Assembly: GCF_031583595.1 (NCBI RefSeq)
Contig: NZ_CP134145.1
Coordinates: 3,782,001-3,846,000, forward strand
From: Thalassotalea psychrophila
GTDB lineage: Bacteria; Pseudomonadota; Gammaproteobacteria; Enterobacterales; Alteromonadaceae
Length of the DNA stretch: 64,000 bases
Reading direction: 5' to 3'
The position numbers and the translations under genes were made by a program. The notes below the pieces were generated by a model that ran no database searches, had not been told where the DNA came from, and saw only the letters and a list, made by a program, of their open reading frames with translations. Position 1 is the stretch's first letter; the number at the start of each line of letters is the position of its first letter. Of this stretch, positions 1 to 7,497 are shown piece by piece.

Positions 1-470
1 TCTGTAAAATTAAAGCCTATATATCGTTACAAACAATAGCCGCAATTATTTGTGCGTTAAGTTACTTTATTGGTAGCGAACAACTTACTTTAGCATTTGT
101 TGTGTTCTTCTTATGGCGCTTCTTCCTTGAAATGGCAACACCATTACTTTGGGCAAAAATGGCTGATACCATCGATTATGGTCATTGGAAAACCGGTGTT
201 AGAATTACTGGTATCGTATATTCATCGGTAGTATTTTTTATTAAATTAGGTCTCGCCTTAGGCGGAGCTTTAGCCGGTTGGTCTCTAGCTTATTACGGTT
301 ATCAAGCCGATATGGAACAAACTGAAGCTACAAAACAAGGGATTTTATTATCGTTTACCTTGTTTCCAGCAATAGGTTCTTTATTAGTTGCTTTCATTAT
401 GCGTTGGTACATATTAGATGACAAAAAGGTCGCTGACATACACCAACAACTTAATCAGGCTACTGGTTAA
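1..470 (+). CDS. Sugar:cation symporter (GPH family, MFS), C-terminal fragment
   Basis: The reading frame is open from the first bases of the window to the stop at 470, so only the C-terminal part of a larger gene is visible (about 155 residues); an internal GTG at 102 is not a real start. The segment with ADTIDYGHWKTGVR is typical of the glycoside-pentoside-hexuronide:cation symporters and aligns by eye with YADTADFSEWKTGRRAT in the transporter encoded at 5217-6590. Hydrophobic membrane segments precede and follow it, and the protein ends in a short polar tail. The gene lies 92 bp before a LacI-type regulator on the same strand, so it probably belongs to the same sugar-use locus. The substrate cannot be read from this fragment. 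Confidence 0.85.
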   Translation, partial: CKIKAYISLQTIAAIICALSYFIGSEQLTLAFVVFFLWRFFLEMATPLLWAKMADTIDYGHWKTGVRITGIVYSSVVFFIKLGLALGGALAGWSLAYYGYQADMEQTEATKQGILLSFTLFPAIGSLLVAFIMRWYILDDKKVADIHQQLNQATG

Positions 471-562
471 TTTGGCTGCAATCATGATACAGTGTCACCC
501 AAAATAAGGTTATAATTTTTCTACTAATTATTTAATTCAATAACTCTAAGGATCAGCGTTAA

Positions 563-1561
563 ATGGCCACAATTTATGAAGTGTCGGAATTAGCAGGAGT
601 ATCTCTTGCAACTGTTTCGCGAGTAATGAATAACAATGCGAAAGTAAGCGACAAAACGCGAACTAAAGTATTGCAGGCCATGGATAAATTAGGATATAAA
701 CCAAATTCTATTGCGCAATCCTTAGCGTCTAATCGTACCAATAGTGTCGGTGTATTAGTTTCTGAATTACATGGTGGATTCTTTGGTTTTATCATGGACG
801 GTATTGAAAACGAACTTCGTATAGCCAACAAGCATATTATTATTACCACTGGTCATAGTGATGAAGCGCAAGAAAAAAGCGCTATTGATTTTTTAATTAG
901 CCGAAAGTGTGATGCGCTAATTTTACTAACAGATTCAGTAGATGATGACTATCTCATTAGTATTTCAAAAACTATCCCGACAGTGCTTGTTAACCGTAAA
1001 ATAAATGGTATTGCCAATAATTGTATTAGCTTGAATAACGAGCAAGGTGGTTACTTAGCAACAAAGGCATTAATAGAAAAGGGCCACGAAGACATAGCTT
1101 ACATTGCAGGACCAGACTGGAAAGTTGATTCTCACGATCGTCTTTTAGGCCATAAAAAAGCCCTTACTGAACATAATTTAGCTTATAAAACCGAGCTTTT
1201 CTTTCAGGGTGATTTTAATGAAGACAGCGGTTTTGACGGATTTAACCAATTAAAGACAGCAGCAACAAAATTTACTGCAATAGCTTGCGGAAATGATGAA
1301 ATGGCATCAGGCGCGATGAAAGCGGCAAGAAAACAAGGCTTAGATTTACCCAAAGATCTATCTATAGTCGGTTTTGATAATAATATGTTTGCCAGTTATT
1401 TATATCCAGAGCTAACTACTGTAGATAACTCTGCATATTTTATGGGTAAAATGGCAACTGACATTATTTTAAAAAGTGTTTATAAACAAGATGATATTAC
1501 TATCCAGAATGTATTTGAACCAAAATTAGTGCAACGTAACTCTATCGCTTCAATATCATAA
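563..1561 (+). CDS. LacI-family transcriptional regulator
   Basis: This 332-residue protein has the standard LacI/GalR layout. Residues 2-22 form the helix-turn-helix with the recognition helix SLATVSRVMN. A hinge follows, and a periplasmic-binding-protein-like sugar domain runs from about residue 60 to the end. The length is normal for the family. It faces the sugar operon at 1590-6590 and lies downstream of a sugar symporter. The palindrome at 6620-6635 in front of that operon has the central CG typical of LacI-family operators, so this protein is the obvious candidate repressor. The effector is unknown; a cellobionate- or gluconate-related ligand is an inference from the operon content. 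Confidence 0.93.
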   Translation: MATIYEVSELAGVSLATVSRVMNNNAKVSDKTRTKVLQAMDKLGYKPNSIAQSLASNRTNSVGVLVSELHGGFFGFIMDGIENELRIANKHIIITTGHSDEAQEKSAIDFLISRKCDALILLTDSVDDDYLISISKTIPTVLVNRKINGIANNCISLNNEQGGYLATKALIEKGHEDIAYIAGPDWKVDSHDRLLGHKKALTEHNLAYKTELFFQGDFNEDSGFDGFNQLKTAATKFTAIACGNDEMASGAMKAARKQGLDLPKDLSIVGFDNNMFASYLYPELTTVDNSAYFMGKMATDIILKSVYKQDDITIQNVFEPKLVQRNSIASIS

Positions 1562-1589
1562 GCTATTAGGTTTAGTACTGCCGTTGGTA

Positions 1590-2354
1590 TTAGTGCAGTT
1601 TAATTTTTCCAAATACACTAGCATCAATATAGCCTAGATTTTTATCGCCATTTTTAGGTTTTATATCATCTGATCCTATAAAATGTTCACGTTCTTTACT
1701 GCCATCATTATCGCAATAAGCCAACATAAAACCGATAACTTTGCCTTTTGTTAATTTCACGGGTGTATGCTTACCTTTTAGAGTGAAACTATCATCATAC
1801 AATTTTATAGCTAACTCCCAGGTGATCACATTTTCAGGACTAGCATTTCTTTGCCAGCCACTTTGCACATGTTCATTAAGTAAAATAAAATTAGTACTAC
1901 CATCTGAGTTTTTAGGCCCGATATCAGCGACTTGGTTATCTAACGCGACATGATAAGCAAAGGCATTAAAACTAAATTGATGTTTACCTCCTGACGCATC
2001 TTCATCAATAAATACTTCTAGGCTGTCGTCATCCCAGTATTTCTCAGTCGGGTTTGCATATTGATCAAACAAAACATCATCTCTAATTTCTGCCATTAAA
2101 TATAAATAATCTTCATCCCAGAGTAATTTGAAACGACCAGAGAAATCGTCACTACTTGGATATTCACCAACAATATGCTTATCAATAAGTGACCATTGTG
2201 CTTTATTCCAAGCTTGCTCTGATGCTTTTCCATCAATAGTAATTGCAGATTCAGCTTCAACCACAGCGGCTATATTTTCATCAGCAAGACATTGTATTGC
2301 AAAGAATAAACAACACAATGACATAGCTTGTTTTAATCGTGGAAGGTGTTTCAT
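1590..2354 (-). CDS. Secreted CBM9-like carbohydrate-binding protein
   Basis: This 254-residue protein starts with a signal peptide (hydrophobic core near residues 10-24, probable cleavage after CLA). It continues as one domain resembling carbohydrate-binding module family 9, seen in the early segment ITIDGKASEQAWNKA, the YLYLMAEIRDD strand and the YWDDDSLEVFID motif. No catalytic domain is attached. Its start codon overlaps the stop of the upstream phosphorylase-kinase gene in an ATGA arrangement at 2351-2354, so the two are translationally coupled. A periplasmic or surface role in capturing the sugar used by this operon is likely but inferred; the ligand is unknown. Confidence 0.8.
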   Translation of the reverse strand: MKHLPRLKQAMSLCCLFFAIQCLADENIAAVVEAESAITIDGKASEQAWNKAQWSLIDKHIVGEYPSSDDFSGRFKLLWDEDYLYLMAEIRDDVLFDQYANPTEKYWDDDSLEVFIDEDASGGKHQFSFNAFAYHVALDNQVADIGPKNSDGSTNFILLNEHVQSGWQRNASPENVITWELAIKLYDDSFTLKGKHTPVKLTKGKVIGFMLAYCDNDGSKEREHFIGSDDIKPKNGDKNLGYIDASVFGKIKLH

Positions 2355-5230
2355 GCGTCGCCCTTTTTAAGGTGAGTAACTATTTGTCCCAAGACACTTG
2401 CTTGCGGTTGGTTGGCATCAATTTGGTAAACATCTAACTCCCCTTTTGGGCGCTGTAATGCGACAAATTGGCTGGCGAGTAAATCAGCTTTGAAAAAGTG
2501 CGAGTTTCTAGCTTTTAATCTTTTTGAAATTTGTTTTTCATCAACGTCTAAAAATACAAAGCGAGTAACAAAACCAAGTTGTCTGAATTTTTCTCGATGC
2601 TCTGCTCGAAGACCAGAGTAAGCTAACACACAACCATTGTCTTTCATGAATTCTTTTTGTAAACAAGCACATATTTTATCAATCCAAGGTCCACGCTGAA
2701 CATCGGTTAAAGGTATCCCCTTAGCCATCATTTCTATCGAATCTTTTGAATGAAAATCGTCTGCCTCTATGTATTTATAGTTATACTGTTGGCTAACTTG
2801 CTTTGCGATAGTTGATTTACCGCAACCACTAACCCCCATTATAATTATCAGCTCGGATTGGGCGGGAATTAATACTTTGACCAGATAATTTTTGCCTGCA
2901 ACAATATTAGTAATACGATTAGATGTTATATAACTACCATTAACCTGAATCGTTTGTTGGCTTACTTGCTTTGACTTCGTAATCTCAACTTCAAAAATCG
3001 AACCATTGAATTTTCTGTTCACAGATAATTTGGGCCAATGCGTAGGTAGTTGTGGCTTAATTAACAAATCACCTTTGTGCCCTACTAGTCCTGCTATACA
3101 TTCAATCACACAACGATAAAACCAAGACACTGTGCCGGTATTAAATAACTGGCTTGAGCGCCCTGCGGTTCTAGGATGTTGATAATAGGCACCACGATAA
3201 TAATTAGGAATAAAAGTTGGCAATTGCCCTCGCTGGATAAAATCATCATCCGGTAGCATCTTCCTCATAACTTCAAATGCTTTATCACCCTCACCAATTT
3301 TAAATAAACTATATGCATAGAAAATTGCCGCATGATTATAGATAGAGCCATTTTCAGCTGTGCCGGAAAATTTCTGGGTAACTCTACCAACATCTTCACG
3401 CATTTTTGTATAACTTGGCGCTAGCATCATAGTGCCAAATGGAGTATCAAGTTGCTGTTTTATTTGCGCAAGTAATTTACCTTTTTGCTCGGTTGATGCC
3501 GCCCCAGAAAGTATTGCCCAACTTTGTGGGTTTAAGAAAATCCTCCCTTCTTTATCATCAGCAACGCCAAAGCTTACGTTATCATCTGTAATACCACGGC
3601 TATACCACTCCCCTCCCCAACAATGTGTATTAACCGCTTGATTAAGCTGTATTGCAAAAGCACGATATTTTGAATTTATTTCAATTTGATAATCATTACA
3701 AATATCTATCCAAGTGTTAATTGCATAGGCACTTGCCAACGTTAACCAAGTTGACACACCTCTACCTTTGTAACCGACCATATTCATAGGGTCACACCAA
3801 TCTCCTTGTGCGATATAACTAAGGCCTCGTTCATCTCGTGCGCCAATTAACCAGTCTAATGCTAATTCAATATGCTGCTTGACTGTTTGCTTATTTGGGT
3901 TATCAGCAAAGCCAACTAATTGATCTAGTAATGCTAGGTCATTTGTTTCATTTAAGTATGCTTGAATGCATATAGGAAGCCATAAACAGTGGTCAGTGTG
4001 AGGCACTTGATTGATGTATTTCAAGCTTGCATCAGGATGAATTAAAATACCATCAGGCATCTCTCCTGTCTGGTATTGCTGACTCAATGCAGTGATGAAC
4101 GCTTGGCGTGCGGTGTTTGGCGCAATATAACTCATGCCAAGGTTATCTTGTAAATAATTACGAGTTTGAGGGTCGGTTGTTAAGCGGTTTACATCACCAA
4201 GATAAAACACTTGTCTGGGCAGCCAATGATTCACAAATTGATCTAAAATATTGTCGCCTGTATCAATTTTTATTGGGCCAGAACTTTGCATTACATAATG
4301 TTGATAATTATTTTTTTCTTGGTCAAAGCATAATGTTTTGCCAAAGTATCTATTTTTAATTTCTGATACTTGCTGATCATTAGATGCAGGACCAAATAAA
4401 AAGCGATAGTTCATTCTCTGCTCAGGCTGAAAACATTGTTGATATTGCATGACCGCAGCAGGCACTTCATATAATGAATTTATTTGCTTTAATGCATAAG
4501 CTTTTATGCCATCTGGGAAAGATACGTCGCTGTTGCCCTCAAACACTTTTTGATTACAACACCACGATGTCGGAACCGTGTCGGCGATAAAAAAGGTTTT
4601 TTCTTTTAAATTATGTCGTGCAAAGTACTCTTCAACTTTTTGATAAGGGCTGATACAAGTAGCAATGATCGCATTTAACTCTGGGAAAAAGTCTGCCGAT
4701 TGATTCATCCACGACATATAGCCAATAGTGAAATAAGGATAAATACTGATATTACGCACTTTATTGTCTAAGTTGGTAACATTTAACTCCCACATTTCAA
4801 TCGCATCAGAATCGCTAAGAGTTACCATTATGGTAACCTCAATATTTAGCGCTTCAATGCGCCATTTAATATCATTTTGGCCAGCTGAAAAACAAAAATA
4901 ATCGAGTGAGGTTTTTGTTGGTTCAAATGGCGCTGAAAACACTTCACCAGTATCATCATCTTTAATATAAAAAAATCGCCCCGGATGATTGGCATAATAC
5001 GCATGCTCTGGTTGCATAAATGTTTTTGCTTCCAGGTTTGGTGCATAAGCGTATTTACTTGGCTCTGGCTGCATAAATTGACCTACTGCATAACCACGAC
5101 AATTAAATTGCACCATCATGTATTTATTCCACAAAAAACCACCTGCCTCAGGCATTTCAGTCGGACTATATAGTTCTACGCGCTGGCCTTTTTTATCCAC
5201 ATAAACTAGCTCATCTTTAGGCTTGTTCAT
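2351..5230 (-). CDS. GH94 phosphorylase (cellobionic acid phosphorylase-like) fused to gluconokinase
   Basis: The protein is 959 residues long from the ATG at 5230, which has a purine-rich RBS; an in-frame ATG 27 bp upstream would add nine residues. Residues 1 to about 790 are a GH94 phosphorylase with the catalytic-acid motif GDWCDPMN (Asp480 of the DWCD motif). Arg616 and Lys620 have the same four-residue spacing as Arg609 and Lys613 of Saccharophagus degradans cellobionic acid phosphorylase, which bind the gluconate carboxylate. Residues from about 794 to the end are a complete GntK-type gluconokinase: P-loop GVSGCGKST (799-807), GDFLH-like EADDFHS, and RLKARNSHFFKADLL. Cellobionate plus phosphate would give glucose-1-phosphate and gluconate, and the kinase would make 6-phosphogluconate. 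The substrate is inferred. The gene overlaps the upstream symporter by 14 bp. Confidence 0.88.
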   Translation of the reverse strand: MNKPKDELVYVDKKGQRVELYSPTEMPEAGGFLWNKYMMVQFNCRGYAVGQFMQPEPSKYAYAPNLEAKTFMQPEHAYYANHPGRFFYIKDDDTGEVFSAPFEPTKTSLDYFCFSAGQNDIKWRIEALNIEVTIMVTLSDSDAIEMWELNVTNLDNKVRNISIYPYFTIGYMSWMNQSADFFPELNAIIATCISPYQKVEEYFARHNLKEKTFFIADTVPTSWCCNQKVFEGNSDVSFPDGIKAYALKQINSLYEVPAAVMQYQQCFQPEQRMNYRFLFGPASNDQQVSEIKNRYFGKTLCFDQEKNNYQHYVMQSSGPIKIDTGDNILDQFVNHWLPRQVFYLGDVNRLTTDPQTRNYLQDNLGMSYIAPNTARQAFITALSQQYQTGEMPDGILIHPDASLKYINQVPHTDHCLWLPICIQAYLNETNDLALLDQLVGFADNPNKQTVKQHIELALDWLIGARDERGLSYIAQGDWCDPMNMVGYKGRGVSTWLTLASAYAINTWIDICNDYQIEINSKYRAFAIQLNQAVNTHCWGGEWYSRGITDDNVSFGVADDKEGRIFLNPQSWAILSGAASTEQKGKLLAQIKQQLDTPFGTMMLAPSYTKMREDVGRVTQKFSGTAENGSIYNHAAIFYAYSLFKIGEGDKAFEVMRKMLPDDDFIQRGQLPTFIPNYYRGAYYQHPRTAGRSSQLFNTGTVSWFYRCVIECIAGLVGHKGDLLIKPQLPTHWPKLSVNRKFNGSIFEVEITKSKQVSQQTIQVNGSYITSNRITNIVAGKNYLVKVLIPAQSELIIIMGVSGCGKSTIAKQVSQQYNYKYIEADDFHSKDSIEMMAKGIPLTDVQRGPWIDKICACLQKEFMKDNGCVLAYSGLRAEHREKFRQLGFVTRFVFLDVDEKQISKRLKARNSHFFKADLLASQFVALQRPKGELDVYQIDANQPQASVLGQIVTHLKKGDA

Positions 5231-6590
5231 TGCTGATAGTCTCTTGTTTTTGATCATTCAGCTGACCTTGGATATCTATAATTTTGTTATCATTTAATGG
5301 ATAGAGCCGGATCACAAATACTGAAATTAATGCAAAAATGGCAGGTAGAAGTGTCATTAACAATACAATGCCGTGTTGTGACTCCAAGCTTTGAGCTTGA
5401 TTAGCTACATAACCTAAACTTGCAAGTAACCAACCCATCATAGCGCCGGCTAACGCTCCTCCTAATTTTTGCGCGAATGCCGCTGCAGAGAAAATCATTG
5501 CCGTTGCTCGCCTGCCAGTTTTCCACTCTGAAAAATCTGCTGTATCAGCATACATAGAAAAGACTAATGGCGACTTAGGCCCTAGACAAAAGCCAATGGC
5601 TATTTGTAATGAAAAGATAAGCCAAAGTTGGTCTTTTTGAACAAAATAAAATAACGCCGACAATACCGTTACAGCGATCATTAAAATGAACAATAATGTT
5701 TTTTTATCAAAGAATTTTGTCAGTATTGGCGTACTCGCCGCCCCAACACCTAAAGACAGCATATAAGCTAAGCTAAAACTGCCAATTAAGTCCTCTCGCT
5801 CAACAAAATACTTAAAATAAAAGGTGCCTGAACTGCCCCGTAAAGTGATGGTCATCATGATAATCAATGCTAAAGAAAACAGTATTAGCCAAGGTTTATT
5901 GTTAAATAAATCTTTAATGTCTTGCAGAACGGGGGCACTCTTCTCGGCTACAGGTTGAATGCGTTCGGTGGTAGAAATAAAGCTAATAAAAAATAGTGCT
6001 GCGGCGACAACCCCATAGGTCAGCATAGTTAATTGCCAACCTAATACTTGATCAGCCCCACCATAATAATTCACCAATTCAGGTGTTAAATAAGCAACTA
6101 AGCTTCCTCCAGAAAAAGCGCCAATAAAACGAAAACTAGTTAATAAGGTACGCTGTTGGCTATCACCAGTAATAACGCCAAGTAATGCTCCATAGGGCAC
6201 ATTAATAAAGGTATATGCCAGCATCATAAATATATAGGTACAGTATGCCCAAGCCAACTTACCACTATCATCAAGATCAGGTACCGTAAAAGTTAATACG
6301 CCGGCAGCAACTATCGGAATAATCCCCCAAAGCAAGTAAGGTCTGAACTTTCCCCAGCGAGTTTTTGTTCTATCAGCAACTGCGCCCATTAGCGGATCAG
6401 AAAAGGCATCAATTAAGCGAGTAACCAGCATCATGGTTCCTACAGCACCTGCAGATAACCCAAATACATCGGTATAAAAAATGAAAAGAAATACGTCAAA
6501 TACGCGCCAATAGAAATTTGAAGCGACATCTCCGCAGGCATAACCCGCACTTTCTTTTATTGAAAATTTATTATTTATTTGTTGTTTCAT
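5217..6590 (-). CDS. GPH-family sugar:cation symporter (MFS)
   Basis: This protein of 457 residues has about twelve hydrophobic segments and GPH/MelB-type motifs: DVASNFYWRVFDVFLF near the N-terminus, LIDAFSDPLMGAVADRTKTRWGKFRPY in the first cytoplasmic loop region, and TADFSEWKTGRRAT in the second half. The ATG at 6590 was chosen because the N-terminus then reads MKQQINNKFSIKES, as in relatives; an ATG nine codons upstream is less likely. It is the first gene of the operon symporter - phosphorylase/kinase - CBM9 protein. Its promoter region carries the LacI-type palindrome at 6620-6635. Import of cellobionate or a related oxidised cello-sugar is inferred from the next gene. Confidence 0.9.
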   Translation of the reverse strand: MKQQINNKFSIKESAGYACGDVASNFYWRVFDVFLFIFYTDVFGLSAGAVGTMMLVTRLIDAFSDPLMGAVADRTKTRWGKFRPYLLWGIIPIVAAGVLTFTVPDLDDSGKLAWAYCTYIFMMLAYTFINVPYGALLGVITGDSQQRTLLTSFRFIGAFSGGSLVAYLTPELVNYYGGADQVLGWQLTMLTYGVVAAALFFISFISTTERIQPVAEKSAPVLQDIKDLFNNKPWLILFSLALIIMMTITLRGSSGTFYFKYFVEREDLIGSFSLAYMLSLGVGAASTPILTKFFDKKTLLFILMIAVTVLSALFYFVQKDQLWLIFSLQIAIGFCLGPKSPLVFSMYADTADFSEWKTGRRATAMIFSAAAFAQKLGGALAGAMMGWLLASLGYVANQAQSLESQHGIVLLMTLLPAIFALISVFVIRLYPLNDNKIIDIQGQLNDQKQETISNEQA

Positions 6591-6619
6591 TGATTGTTCA
6601 CTTATATACCAGTACAAAA

Positions 6620-6635
6620 ATGTAAGCGCTTACAT
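6620..6635. promoter_or_regulatory. LacI-family operator in front of the symporter operon
   Basis: The sequence ATGTAAGCGCTTACAT is a perfect 16-bp palindrome with the central CG pair usual in LacI/GalR operators. It lies 29 bp before the symporter ATG on the minus strand and overlaps a plausible -10 region, so binding would block transcription. The only LacI-type gene in view is at 563-1561. The pairing of regulator and site is inferred. Confidence 0.8.
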
Positions 6636-6687
6636 ATAAGTTAACAATTTATTTACAACTTGTAAATAATATTCAATATGAAATGTA

Positions 6688-6715
6688 AAATGCCCATCAG
6701 GGTTGATAGGCATTT
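6688..6715 (-). terminator. Hairpin downstream of the sortase gene
   Basis: Two 12-base arms (AAATGCCCATCA and TGATAGGCATTT) pair with a single mismatch around a GGGT loop, just past the sortase stop. On the minus strand the stem is followed by a short T run. It is probably the terminator of the sortase operon. Confidence 0.55.
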
Positions 6716-6739
6716 AAGGGGAATACCAATTCTATTAAG

Positions 6740-7495
6740 CTAAAACGTTAAGGAAATATTCTGTCTATACTTTTTCATCAGCCTCGCCCCTTGCTTAGCT
6801 ATCAATGTCGATTGCGGCATATCTTCAACAGGTAAAGCTTCAATAATATATCTTAACGGAGTATTTGCTGCGTCACTATCAAATGGAAAGCAAGTTACTA
6901 GTAGTAAACGCTCGTATTCAGTTTGCAGTATGTCTACTTCATCAATATCAACAACGCTTATTTTATGTATTTTGTAACTATGCTGCTCTCCAGAAATGCT
7001 TTCGAGAATCACTTCTTCCGTTGGGTTTAAATATTGTAGAAGGCTAAAGTGAGTATCTCTATGCCCAGATATAACTAATGTTCCCTCTTCACCCGGCTGT
7101 ACACTTAAATGGCTTAGTCCAGGGCCAAATGCCAATGCCTGTCCAGAGTCTCCAGCGAGGACAATTTGCTCATTGCCTAAAGTTGGAAAATTAATTTTAG
7201 CCACCGGATGACTATCAAACCAAGGCCATGGTTTTTCTACATTGTCTGCGCTACTTTGTTGCCAAGCTTGGCTCAAAAGGTATTGTGCGAAGTACGCTTT
7301 AATATGAATATAAGATGCACTTACGATACAAGCTAAAGCAATTATCACAAATATTGTTTTCAATAATTTGAGCAAATTTTTTTGGTCTTTCTCAACTTGA
7401 TTCTCTGTTTTTTTAGCTTCGAACAGTGTTTGGTCAGAAGCAATGCTCTTTAACTTCGATAAATCGGTAACTGGAATAAATTTAATATTACTCAT
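6740..7495 (-). CDS. Class GN sortase (dedicated sortase of the Pds system)
   Basis: This 251-residue protein has a basic, charged cytoplasmic N-terminus and one membrane helix at about residues 44-63. A sortase domain follows in the periplasm. The catalytic residues are visible: His145 in TLVISGHRDTHF, Cys202 in LLLVTCFPFD and Arg215 in TPLRYIIEA. The gene sits 2 bp after the gene of a VIT/VWA protein with a C-terminal sorting signal. This two-gene pair is the hallmark of the marine proteobacterial sortase system, in which one sortase serves one neighbouring substrate. The two-component genes pdsR and pdsS and the OmpA-like pdsO lie 4-6 kb away. The sortase most likely cleaves the target near its C-terminus; where the product is attached is unknown. 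Confidence 0.93.
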   Translation of the reverse strand: MSNIKFIPVTDLSKLKSIASDQTLFEAKKTENQVEKDQKNLLKLLKTIFVIIALACIVSASYIHIKAYFAQYLLSQAWQQSSADNVEKPWPWFDSHPVAKINFPTLGNEQIVLAGDSGQALAFGPGLSHLSVQPGEEGTLVISGHRDTHFSLLQYLNPTEEVILESISGEQHSYKIHKISVVDIDEVDILQTEYERLLLVTCFPFDSDAANTPLRYIIEALPVEDMPQSTLIAKQGARLMKKYRQNISLTF

Positions 7496-7497
7496 CT

